Source: Pegoplata infirma
Taxonomy: Eukaryota; Arthropoda; Insecta; Diptera; Anthomyiidae
Length of the DNA: 64,000 nt
Direction of reading: 5' to 3'
NCBI GenBank assembly: GCA_963921195.1
Contig: OY992538.1
Coordinates: 231,315,462-231,379,461 of the forward strand
Shown: positions 46,901 through 57,708 of the stretch, piece by piece
How positions within the stretch are numbered: position 1 is the stretch's first letter
Layout of the letters: every line of letters begins with the position of its first letter
The notes under the pieces: model-generated
The model's input: the letters and a program-made list of their open reading frames with translations, nothing else
The model's database searches: none
Told to the model about the DNA's origin: nothing
Position numbers and translations under genes: made by a program

Positions 46901-47817
46901 ATGGGTTTTGAATATAGACCCCCGATATATTTCTTAATTTCCACATAAAGTAATACTCACCTGAATATTTAAATCAGCCTTTGGAAAGAAATAACGATAA
47001 GTCCTTGCTATACAATCAAAACGTGCACTATATACCGAAGTTTTCAATGGCATCCAGGCTATACATTGTATATTTTTAGGCAATATTCTATTTAATAACC
47101 CACAATAATCAATTTCCTGCTGTAAACACTCTTCATCAAACTGTTTATCAATCGGAAACTTGCTACGTAAATCTATAGAAATAACTTGACAAAAAGCACT
47201 GACTTCCTTATCTGTACGTCCGCAGCGGTGATAATTGGAAGTGGTCCGGGACTCGATCAGGCAACAGCGTGTTAATGCTTTAAACAAATGATGTTCTGAA
47301 AAACAAATTTGTGTTTACGTGTTTCTAACATTATTTAATGAAAAATTATACCTATTGTTGCATTTGAATTTTCTTGACAGGCAAATCCTTGATAATCCCA
47401 ACCAAAATATAGAAATTTCATTAAAAGATGGCGTTTAGGGCATCTGGAATTATAGTTATTAGTAAACAATTTTTAATGAGTTGTTTTAAGTTTTCAGTAC
47501 TTGCTAAAATCAAATTGTCGTTTATTATGTTTTTTGTTTAAAGCCTCTTCGATTGGTTGGCTTCCTTTTGCATCAGTATCACTTATTTGCTCCTTTTGTT
47601 GTATAGTGCAATAAGTTTGTAACTCATTGAGCTCTTTTATTAACTCATCATTTTGTTCATCATTCTCATTGAGCTTTTTATGCAAAATATTTTTTAATTG
47701 AAAATTATAGGCTTCTAATTGTATTATTTTGTCAATTAATTCGGTTTGCGTAAGCTTTTCTAATTCTTCTCTGGGTAATCCCTTAATTCGTTTATTAATT
47801 GCGATTTTTGAAGACAT
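40926..47817 (-). CDS. Pus3: tRNA pseudouridine(38/39) synthase, PUS3/Deg1 type (TruA family)
   Basis: Seven exons on the minus strand: 47817-47501, 47443-47352, 47295-46961, 44952-44651, 44578-44339, 44201-44050 and 41014-40926 (TAA). They total 1527 nt, 508 residues; human PUS3 is of similar length. The family converts uridine 38/39 in the tRNA anticodon stem to pseudouridine. The N-terminus is a short coiled coil (ELIDKIIQLEAYNFQLKNIL). The TruA core follows: FLYFGWDYQGFACQ, then HRCGRTDKEVSAFCQVISID with the catalytic Asp near residue 165. Later come the RTYRYFFPKADL segment, HADFRNFCKMDV, FLWHQIRCIMAVLLLIGQ and KPQYTPAIGLPLNLF. The C-terminus KRCESLENRIDHFVKK, encoded across a 3-kb intron, is typical of the family. 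Oddities: the usual Gly after RTDK is Glu, and FGQ reads FCQ. The gene symbol is by family resemblance. Confidence 0.88.
41640..43200. other. Pus3-like gene last intron, left part: repeat fragments
   Basis: Contains ACGAAA/TTTCGT-rich palindromic sequence (41650-41815), a probable hAT-type end at about 42600-42659 (minus strand CAGAGCTTCTCACTAAC), and an AATTATTT microsatellite at about 42892-42950. No coding signal. Confidence 0.45.
43210..43814. mobile_element. Harbinger-like element, TTA duplication
   Basis: CAAGGGAAGTCTCCCT at the left end, inverted at the right end, flanked by TTA (43207-43209 and 43815-43817). 605 bp, in the last intron of the Pus3-like gene. Inward, both TIRs contain GTGTCACCC. 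Confidence 0.75.
45270..45910. repeat. Direct repeat of about 170 bp, split by a GGCC element
   Basis: GCGCTAGAAACCGCCAAAAA and the following sequence up to ACCTCCAA occur at about 45302-45432 and again, diverged, at about 45735-45875. The region lies in the Pus3-like gene's 2-kb intron. Confidence 0.55.
45433..45695. mobile_element. GGCC-ended Harbinger-like element, CAA duplication, intact
   Basis: GGCCTCTGTTCTGTC to an inverted GGCCGCTGTTCCC, flanked by CAA (45430-45432 and 45696-45698). 263 bp. It is the inverted homologue of 29444-30201 without the inserted MITE. Confidence 0.8.
45925..46149. mobile_element. CCGTATTCATAA-ended MITE
   Basis: TIRs of about 40 bp: CCGTATTCATAAC then AAAAACGAGTGGCTATCATC, nearly identical in inverse at the other end. 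About 225 bp, in the Pus3-like gene's intron. Confidence 0.75.
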
Positions 47818-48128
47818 TTTAAAATAAATTGTAAATTATTTATCTATTGTTTACAAAGTTTTGGACACATTTATTTATTTCTTCTTCGTTTAATAAGTCA
47901 TTCACATGAAATTAACAACATATAATTTTTCGAATACTGGCATCTCTGGTTAGGCGAAATTCCGGAAATTCAACACTTGTTCAATGCTGCCAATTCTGCT
48001 ATTTTATAGGTTAATGCAGCGTTTTGAATGTGTAACCAGCCGCTCATTACTAGCTCCTTAAACGATGTTTCCATTGAGATCAAAAACACATAATTTGAGC
48101 AAAACACTTCGAACTGTTTCCACGGAAC

Positions 48129-48663
48129 AAGTTGAGTTTACTGGCATTGGTCAAAAAAAAAAATGAAAATAGCCCTTTTAGCGATGATTTCCAAAAAAAA
48201 TTGTCGGCGACACGTATTTAGCGAGTTATATCGACTTGAATTTTTTTGCTTATATCTTCGTTATTTATTGTTCGATTTCAAAATTATTGTTGTCATTCGA
48301 AAGGTAATTGAAATATCTTTCGTTTTGGTAAAAAAAAATAAAAACCCATAAAAGGCCAAAAAAAAAAATTAGTTTTTGTTTTTGTTTGAGAATTTTCGTA
48401 AAAAAGCTTTTCTGCGTAGCGGCCTTCGGCCGGGCTTAGGGATTACAAACTCCATAAAATAGTTTAGCGGCTTCGCTAAATAAAGTTTTTTTTTTGTGTA
48501 TTAAGCCTTTTTCCTGTTATAATATTCGAATTTCAAGTCGACATAACTCGCGAACCAGATTTCGCCGACAAAAAATCACCCTTATATTTTCGATTTGTAA
48601 TCAAAAGATCTATCTCTGGTAAAAATTTGGGATCAATCTGACCAATGCCAGTAAACTCAACTT
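48129..48663. mobile_element. AAGTTGAGTTTACTGGCATT-ended MITE
   Basis: A perfect 24-bp TIR at each end, plus inner inverted blocks around GTCGGCGA and GTCGACTTGAA. It abuts, and probably removed, the left terminus of the large foldback element. A GGCCTTCGGCCGGGCTTAGG block inside is shared with 62290-62310. Confidence 0.75.
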
Positions 48664-49399
48664 AACCCCAAAAATCTGGCATAATTTAACCAAAAATATG
48701 CTAAAGCTACAACCGACGAAGTAGTTTTCGCAATTTAGCCAAAACGCTTATATAAAAAATTTTGAAGAAAATGCTTATGCTATTTACACACAAAAAAATA
48801 TTCGAGGTAACAACACCTTAGCTGGCATAGGTATTTATTTTTTCTATGAAATCAAAAATATAAGGTTTATTACCTTAGCACTACGTAATTTAAATACCTA
48901 TTGGCTATGCAACTTTTACTTTTCAATTTAGGTAAAAATTCGAAATTAGAAATTGTTGACAATTATTAAAAATTAAATAAAAAATAAAACATCAACATTT
49001 TGTTTATTGATGTACATACATACATATATATTTTTTTATAATTGTACAGAATAATAAAACTAGCTGAAAATTAACGGATCTTAAGAAATAGAATCAGTAA
49101 GTTTATCTCTTATATCATTGCGAAAAAAATTAGTGCAAATTTTATTGTTTTCCGTTTGTTTAGATATCGTGAATTATGATGTGGAGAAAACAAGACTCAA
49201 GGATTTTTATGCAGATTTATCAAGATTCACATATTTATTTAATTGTTATAACATCAATACATTGAGAGAAAAATGTCGTGTGAACAAGAGATTCTATCAA
49301 GATTTTTTATGCGATCCATCAAGATGTTTATTCGATCCATCAAGATTTATGTACATATTCAAGATAAATCAACTTTTATATATAAGAATATTTTTTATA

Positions 49400-51960
49400 A
49401 TTTCCACAGAAAAAATGTCTCAATTTCTATAGAAAATTCAGAGATTTTTTCAAGATATTCTATAGAAAAGAATCTGAGAATTTGTGTATAAAAAAAAATT
49501 CACAGAATCTGAATAATTTTCTATTAAAAAAAATGCCTCAGATCCTGAAAACTTTTGAAAAGAAAAACATCTCAGAATCTCAGAGTTTTTCTATAGAAAA
49601 ATACTCAGATATTTAGAGATTTTTTCTACAGAAAAATGTCTCACAATCTGAGAGTTTTCTATAGAAAAAATGTTTCAAAACCTGAGAACTTTTCTATAGA
49701 AAAGTCTCAGAATCTGGGAGTTTTTCGATAGAAAAAATGTCTCAGAGTTTGAAAATTTTTCTGAAGACAAAAATGCCTCAGAATCTAAACAATTTTTCTA
49801 AAATGTTTCAGAATCTGAGAATTTTTCTATAGAAAAATGTCATAGAATCTGAGAGTTTTTCTATAGGAAAAAATGTCTTAGAATCTGAGGTTTTTTCTAT
49901 AGAAAAATGTCTCAGAATCTGAAATTTTTTCTATAGAAAAATCTTTCAGAATCTGAGATTTTTTCTATAGAAAATTGTGTCAGAATCTGAAATTTTTTCT
50001 ATAGAAAAATCTCTCAGAATCTGAAATTTTTTCTATAGAAAAATCTCTCAGAATCTGAAAGTTTTTCTATGCAAAAATTTATCAGAATCTGAGATTTTTT
50101 CTATAGAAAAATGTCTCAGAATCTGAGATTTTTTCTATAGAAAAATGTATCAGAATCTGAGATTTTTTCTATAGGAAAATGTCTCAGAATCTGAGATTTT
50201 TTCTATAGAAAAATGTCTCAGAATCTGAAATTTTTTCTATAGAAAAATGCCTCAGAATCTGAAATTTTTTCTATAGAAAAATATTTCAGAATCTGAGATT
50301 TTTTCTATAGAAAAATGTGTCAGAATCTGAAATTTTTTCTATAGAAAAATCTCTCAGAATCTGAAAGTTTTTCTATGCAAAAATTTATCAGAATCTGAGA
50401 TTTTTTTCTATACAAAAATGTCTCAGAATCTGAGATTTTTTCTTTACAAAAATGTCTCAGAATCTGAGAGTTTTTCTATACAAAAATGTCTCAAAATCTG
50501 AGATTTTTTTCTATAGAAAAATGTCTTAGAATCTGAGAGTTTTTCTATACAAAAATGTCTCAGAATCTAAGATTTTTTCTATAAAAAATTGACTATAGAA
50601 AAATGTCTCAGAATCTGAGATTTTTTCTATAGAAAACTGTCTAAGAATCTGAGATTTTTTCTATAGAAAAATGTCTCAGAATCTGAGATTTTTTCTATAG
50701 AAAAATGTCTCAGAATCTGAGATTTTTTCTATAGAAAAATGTCTCAGAATCTGAGATTTTTTCTATAGAAAAATGTCTCAGAATCTGAGATTTTTTCTAT
50801 AGAAAAATGTCTCAGAATCTGAGATTTTTTCTATAGAAAAATGTCTCAGAATCTGAGATTTTTTTCTATAGAAAAATGTCTCAGAATCTGAGATTTTTTT
50901 CTATAGAAAAATGTCTCAGAATCTGAGATTTTTTTCTATAGAAAAATATCTCAGAATCTAAGATTTTTTCTATAGAAAAATGTCTCAGAATCTGAGATTT
51001 TTTCTATAGAAAAATGTCTCAGAATCTGAGATTTTTTCTATAGAAAAATGACTCAGAATCTGAGATTTTTTCTATAAAAAAATATCTCAGAAACTGAGAT
51101 TTTTTCTATAGAAAAATGTCTCAGAATCTAAGATTTTTTCTATAGAAAAATGTCTCAGAATCTGAAATTTTTTCTATAGAAAAATGTCTCAGAATCTGAG
51201 ATTTTTTCTATAGAAAAATGTCTCAGAATCTGAGATTTTTCTATAGAAAAATGTCTCAGAATCTGAGATTTTTTCTATAGAAAAATGTCTCAGAATCTGA
51301 GATTTTTTCTATAGAAAAATGTCTCAGAATCTGAGATTTTTTCTGTAGAAAAATGTCTCAGAATCTGAGATTTTTTCTATTGAAAAAGGTGTCAGAATCC
51401 GATATTTTTTATATAGAAAAATTGTCAGATTCTAAGTCTTAGTTTCTGAAAAATTTTTTCTATAGAAAAACTCTCAAACTCTGAGACATTTTTTCTATAG
51501 AAAATGTCACAGATTCTGAGCCATTTTTTTTTCCATGGGAAAATTCTCAGATTCTGAGACATTTTTTCTATAGAAAAATTATAAGATTTTGAAAAACTTT
51601 TTCTTTAGAAAAATTCTCAGATCCTGAAACATTTTTTCTGTAGAAAAATTCTTAGATTCTGAGACATTTTTTCTATATAAAAACTCTCAGATCCTGAGAC
51701 ATTTTTCTATAGAAAAATTATCACATTCTGATACATTTTTTCTTTAGAAAAATTCTCAGATTCTAACACATTTTTCTATAAAAAGTTTTCATATTCTGAA
51801 TTGTGATACATGTTTCTATAGAACAATTTTCAGATTCTGAGATTTCAGATTTTTCAAAAGAAAAAATATACAGAAACTGAGTATTTTCTGTAGAAAAGTT
51901 TTAGAATCTGAGAGTATTTCTATTGAAAAAATGTTTAATAGCAAAAAATTTTCAGATCCT
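49400..51960. repeat. 34-bp satellite made of two palindromes, about 70 units, with an inversion
   Basis: Each unit couples TTTTTCTATAGAAAAA with CTCAGAATCTGAG. Units between about 50,580 and 51,370 are almost identical at exact 34-bp spacing, and the edges are diverged. From about 51,420 the units run in the reverse-complement orientation (CTCAGATTCTGAGACATTTT). 34 is not a multiple of three, so no coding is expected. Confidence 0.92.
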
Positions 51961-52297
51961 TCATAAAATTCTGAGACATTTTTCTTATTATCAACTTTTC
52001 TTTAAAATTTGTAAACATTCAAAAAATTCAAAAAATTAATTAAAAATAATAAACTTTTCGTTGTTTTTATTTAAATTTTAAAAGGAAATGGTGTAAAAAA
52101 GCTATTACTAATGCAAGGTAATACTACCAAATTATTTACGTAATATCACCTATTTATCAATGCTATTTTACCTAAAAAGCTAAGGTATATTTCTGTCAAC
52201 CATAATAAATTTTCGAACATAGGAATTACCTTAGCTTTTAAGTAACATTACCTTTTAACTTAGCAAATGCCCCGTTTGCCTGGCGCTAAGGTATTTT

Positions 52298-52597
52298 CAC
52301 AGACTAATACAGACTCGACATAAGTGACAGGTGTCAAAAAAGTATTCTTGAACCATATGGTTAATTTTTTCAAATTATTCTACGAATTAGGTTAGAAAGA
52401 GAAAACTGATATAACGCGCCATAAGAAAAATGGATGCCAGATCGGTTTTTGTTGTTTCACTCACTCCTAAGTCGTAGAAAGTGTTGCCATGTTACCGTAA
52501 AACGGACTAAAAACCGCTGTGTTTTCTCCTAAAATCGCTTAGTTTTTCCCCATTTTTTCTTATAAAACTCTACTGTCGAGTCTGTATTTAGTCTGTG
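52298..52597. mobile_element. CACAGACT-ended 300-bp element, 7-bp duplication
   Basis: CACAGACTAATACAGACTCG and an inverted CACAGACTAAATACAGACTC, flanked by a perfect GTATTTT (52291-52297 and 52598-52604). A 7-bp duplication suggests a P-superfamily relative. It is nested inside the right TIR region of the 48787-52649 element. Confidence 0.8.
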
Positions 52598-52834
52598 GTA
52601 TTTTTATACTATAATTTTAGGTAATATTACCTCGATTTTTTTTTGTGTGTAAGCAAAAACTTGATCAAATATACCAAAAGATATATGGTGAAATATACCA
52701 AAATGATTAGAAAACGTCACTATAAATAATGCTAAAAATTAACACATTTATGCTAAAATAAATTTTTTATTAAATTTTTGTAAAAATTTGTATATTTGTT
52801 GAATTTACACACAATAAATCCATAAAATATTTAA

Positions 52835-54739
52835 GGTACATACAGACGACGCAATATTATGTACAATATTCAATTATATTGAAGGTGTGTGGGTAATATT
52901 GACGATTGTACAATGGTCAATCTTACCCACACACCATAAGCGTAGCTAGACCATTATTCTGGGGTGGGCAAAAGCCCCCCCCCCCTTCCAAACAAAAAAA
53001 AACCCTTTTTTTATAAAAAAAAATATTAAAACAAAATTAAAAAATATATAACAAGAAATCGCAAAAAAGTATTTAAGGAATTTAATCGTAACTACTATTT
53101 CCGTTAAAAATATATAAATAATAATACTACTCTACACGGTTTATGCACAGCCATGTTAAATACATTTTCTAAAGTATTTTGGCCACCTAAACACGAATCT
53201 GTCATCAGAAAAGTTTTATCGAATCGCCTTCTCGAGATGTAGGCATTTTCATTTTTTCTGGACCAAGCCCTCAAAACCGAAAAATTTTTTAATATTAAAA
53301 AAGTGTATGTTAAAGTTATTCATATTTTTTTATTTCAACTTAGTCTACAAAGATTAAAAATTTCTATATCTCGAGAAGGCGATTTGATACAATTTTTCTG
53401 AAGTCAGATTCTTGTTTAGGAGGCAAGCATTTTTAGGAAATTTGTTTTAATCTATTTTTTTTTTTTTATTTTACCAAAAAAATCATAAAAATTAGTACGA
53501 AAAAATGTATGAAAAAAAATATGTTTAAAACTTTGATTTCTTTTCCAAATATTTCTGGGTATACTTAATGGATTTTAACCACAGGTTCTTTTTATTGAAG
53601 TGTCTTCTTTACATATCTGCTTTGAACAGGAAATTTCTTGCAAAATTTGGATAGTTATAATGATATTACAATAAAAAGTACATTTTGAATTTTCTTATTG
53701 TGTCCTGATGGTATCCTTGATCGTACTGAGACCGGGTTTCAGGCAAAAGTTAGGTAATTTTGTTGGGAGTTCGAATAAAAAAAATATAAAAACTTTTCAA
53801 ATCCCGAGTAAAAATGTTTAGATATCTTCTCATATATCACACCTGCTCCGAGATTTAAAAGATCAACACACATCCGAGTAAGATCAGTACTGATCCGAGA
53901 TTTGAAAGATCAGTATTGATCCTAAAAATGGATCGCTAAGATTAGATCAGTTTTAATCGAACGGATACAATTTCATCCGAAAAATGGGTTTATCTTATTA
54001 TATAAACCCATTTTTCGGATGAAATTGCAGGCCGTCCGATTAAAACTTATCTAATCTAAGCGATCCATTTTTCGAATCAGTACTGATCCTTCACATTTTT
54101 ACTTGAGATATAAATACATTTGTCAGTTTTGAGGGCTTGGTCCATAAAAAATAAAAATACCTTTATCTCGAGAAGGCGAATTTATACCACTTTTCTGATG
54201 TTTAGGAGGCCAAAATAATTTAGAAAATGTACCCTAGAACTCTATGCAAAAAAAAGATTTTTGTTGAGTAGTGTAATTAGTATATTAAAATCCATTTATT
54301 TCTATTTTTTTTTCTCCACAAAATAACGTTTAATACTTCTTCTGAAGCAATTTTATATTTAACTATTTCATTTTTAATATTAAAAACTTAAAAATTTGAA
54401 AATCGTTCCTGAAGCATTGCACTTCGTAACCATGTTTTTATTCAACACATATGTAGTTAAAAAACTTCGTTCACAACTAGCACTAATAAGAAGGTTTATT
54501 GCTATTTGTAAAAGTTTAGATAAATATTCCTGTCAATTTTGGATTTTAGCATTTCAAAGTTTCATCAATTAAAAAAAAGGAAAATTGTCTGGGGTGGGCT
54601 AAATGGAAAAATGTCTGGGGTGGGCTAAATCGGGTCTAGGGTGGGCTTTGCCCACCCCAGCCCCCCCTTTCTACGCCTATGCCACACACCATCAATATTA
54701 TTGAATATTGTACATAATATTGCGTCGTCTGTATGTACC
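52835..54739. mobile_element. GGTACATACAGACG palindromic MITE, split by a hAT-like element
   Basis: GGTACATACAGACGACGCAA at the left, inverted at the right. Without the hAT-like insert it is a palindrome of roughly 150 bp centred near GATTGTACAATGG. TTTACACA(CA)ATAA(A/G)TCCATAA lies in direct orientation on both flanks. Confidence 0.75.
52935..54681. mobile_element. hAT-like non-autonomous element, CCACACAC duplication
   Basis: CATAAGCGTAG at the left and CTACGCCTATG at the right, flanked by a perfect CCACACAC (52927-52934 and 54682-54689). Subterminal GGGGTGGGC and C-tracts are mirrored. Inner inverted segments contain TCTCGAGAAGGCGA. No transposase reading frame. Confidence 0.85.
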
Positions 54740-56761
54740 TTTACACAATAAGTCCATAATATAAAAATCCACATATAATAAATCTTGTGTAGGATTTAAT
54801 TACCAACGACCAACTTACCCTTTTTGTACAATTTTCTCCAGTGACTGCTGCCTACGCTTTTTCTTGAAGTCAAGGACCAGCTATAGCTTCACGAATTTAT
54901 TTAAAAGCATCCTGTAAAAATAGAAAAATATTACAAAACACTAATTTTAATTTTAAAAAACTAGTTAACCCCATTTTTCTCTTGGTATGGAGGAACACTT
55001 ACTTTGTCATTCAATTTGTAACTCACGCTCTTTATTGAAGTGAAGGATTCGCCATAGCTTCAAAAATTTATTTAGCAGTACCCTGTAAAAATAGAAAATT
55101 ATTACCAAACACTAATTTTTAACTACAAATCTTTTAACCCTTTTTGGTGTCTTCACTTTATCATTCCATTTGTAATTCATCGCAACATACGTCTGGGACT
55201 CCATTGGTTTTGCTAAATTAATGGTGTTTTAAGTTATGGCAGCAAAATTAACTTATGCATTTTTGTATCTTACATTTATTTATCTTTTAAAAAACTTATT
55301 TTTTATTTATTAATTTATTTTAATTTTATTTGTCAATTTCCTTTTTACGTTTTTATAACACAAAAAATAAACGAACCACGCACACTAAAATACAAAATGA
55401 AAATGACGGTCTGTATTTGTTTTTGCTGGTTTCTTTCGATAATCTTTTTTGCAAGTAATTTGCGTTATTGTGCAAGTTACTTGGTTATTTTACATAAAAA
55501 ATTAATTATGTTACTTTAACATCAACAAGCATAATTTTAGTAAAAATTTGGTAAAAAAAATTTTTGGTATGAAAGAAATTTTACCAAGTAGGATTGCACA
55601 ATCTGACACAGATTTTAACATAATTAATTTTTTTGTAAAATAACCAAGTAAATTGCACAATAACGCAAATTACTTGAAAAAACAATTATCGAAAGAAAAC
55701 AGAAAAAACAAATACAGACCGCCATTTTCATTTTGTATTTTAGTGTGCGTGGTTCGTTTATTTTTTGTGTTATAAAAACGTAAAAAGGAAATTGACAAAT
55801 AAAATTAAAATAAATTAATAAATAAAAAAAAATAAAAAATAAGTTTTTTAAAAGATAAATAAATGTAAGATACAAAAAATGCATATGTTAATTTTGCTGT
55901 CACAACTTAAAACACGATTAATTGCAAAACCAATGGAGTCCCAGACGTATGTTTCAATGAATTAAAAATGGAATGATAAAGTGAGTATACCACCATTCCC
56001 AAGACACCAATAAGGTTTAATAGATTTTTAGTTAAAAATTAGTGTATGGTAATAATTTTCTATTTTTTCAGGGTACTGGTAAATAAATTTTTGAAACTAT
56101 GGCGAATCCTTCACTACAATAAAGAGCGTGGGCACCAGTCCTGCCTTTAATTATAAAATTAAAAACGCAAAGCCAAGGGCGTTCAGACCTGTTTTGATGA
56201 GTTACAAATGGAATGACAAAGTAAGTGTTCCTCCATACCAAGAGACTAGTGAGGTTTACTAGTTTTTTAAATTAAAAATTTATGTTTGTAATAATTTTCT
56301 ATTTTTACAGGATGTTTTTAAATAAATTCGTGAAGCTATAGCGGATCCTTCAAGAAAAAGCGTAGGCAGCAGTAACTGGAGAAAATTGTACATAAAGGGT
56401 CAGTTGGTCGGTGGTAAATTAAATCCTGCACAACATTTATTATATTTATTTATTTTGTGAAAATTTTAAATTCAACAAATATACAAATTTTTACAAAAAT
56501 TTACTAGAAAATTTATTTTAGCATAAATGTGGTAATTTTTTGTATTATTTTTAGTCACATTTTCAAATAATTTTGGTATATTTCACCATATTTCTTTTGG
56601 TATATTTTACCAAGTTTTTGCTTAAATAGCATTAGCATTTTCTTCAAAATTTTTTACATAAGCGTTTTGGCTAAATTACGAAAACTACTTCATCGGAATA
56701 TAATTTTTGGTAAAATTATGCCAGATTTTTGCTCACTCCGACACTGATTTTTTTTTGCGTG

Positions 56762-57708
56762 TAGGTTGATATAAAATGTACCCCGCTTATAGCGAACTTC
56801 GCTTAAAACACACAAATTTTACTTGTTCCTTTGGAGTGCGTTATAACCGGGTTTGACTGTACAATTATTATTTGCTGTGTGGGGTAAAACGACAAAAAAA
56901 TTGAAATATAAAGTTTTTAAAATTGCACAAGAAAAATTTTTACATGTATTTTGTTGTTGTTTTTTTACATGTTTTTACATGTACATGTAAAAATTTTGCT
57001 GTCTGCTGTTTACTGCTGTATTGTGAAGAGACACTAATTCATTAATTTAAATTTATGATATAAAAAAATTTAATTTTTAAAACGATCTAGCCATTTTTGT
57101 TTTAAAAATAGTTGGCATCAGTTACATTTCGGCATCTTTGTGGTGAGTTTTTGAAAAATACAACTCTGATTTCGGTTTAGCTGAATATCATACACATTTA
57201 TGCAACCCTAATATTTGTCCTCCATATTGGATTTTTCTGAAAAAAAGTTGTGACGCGACGAAATTTCACTGCTTGTGAAAATTTATATTTTAACGCGTTA
57301 AAAGTGCAAATTTCCTTTAAAATTTATAAAAAAAGTGTTCTCCAATAAACATTTTCCATTAAAAGTGTAAAATTTACAAAAAATCTATGCGGAAAGTAAG
57401 TGTAATTTGCCATTGAAAAAAAAGTGTTGGTGTGTCTAGCGGAGTCTCAAAAATTAAAGCGAAAAAATATATATATCAAAAGAAGAAAGAAGAAGCATAT
57501 AAATCTCTGACGACAACCAGAAAATTTTTCTTTTGTTGTATAAAACGTAACAAAAAATATATACCAAAAATCATAATATAAAAGAAAACAACAAAACAAG
57601 CAAGCAAAGACCCCCTCTATACGAATAATAAAAAAATTAGTCTTTGTCTTAAAATTAAGGATTTTTAAAACGGCATAAATATTTGGCCTATTTTTATTTA
57701 TAATTGTA
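56762..57708. other. Upstream region and probable 5' UTR of the His-rich gene
   Basis: AT-rich DNA between the foldback element and the ATG at 57709. The last 450 bp lack recognisable repeats and probably include the promoter and 5' UTR. A possible donor (CGGAAA/GTAAGTG, near 57390) might end an untranslated exon. I cannot place the transcription start. Confidence 0.35.

Larger units (their letters stand above)
48787..52649. mobile_element. TA-flanked TIR element carrying a giant satellite array
   Basis: CACACAAAAAAATATTCGAG at the left and TCGATTTTTTTTTGTGTG at the right, with TA on each side. Both ends carry GGTAA and ACCTTAGC / GCTAAGGT blocks. The interior is mostly the 34-bp satellite. 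The other foldback arm shows the empty site GCTATTTAAGCAAAAAC with one TA. No coding sequence is seen. Confidence 0.85.
48664..56761. mobile_element. Large foldback element, arms about 1.1 kb, centre near 55,565
   Basis: The right arm, 55616-56761, ends GCGTG/TA. The left arm, 48664-55513, is its diverged reverse complement once the insertions at 48787-52649 and 52835-54739 are removed (about 1080 versus 1146 bp). The arms start at TAACATAATTAAT around a 102-bp spacer. No transposase is encoded. The left terminus is missing, adjoining the MITE at 48129-48663. Confidence 0.8.

Noticed and set aside
49118..49491. Reading frames of 104 and 72 residues at the edge of the satellite
   Set aside because: They are translations of short tandem DNA repeats (CCATCAAGAT units and the satellite), with no protein features.
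49400..51960. CRISPR-like array
   Set aside because: Units are contiguous with no unique spacers, and the host is a fly.
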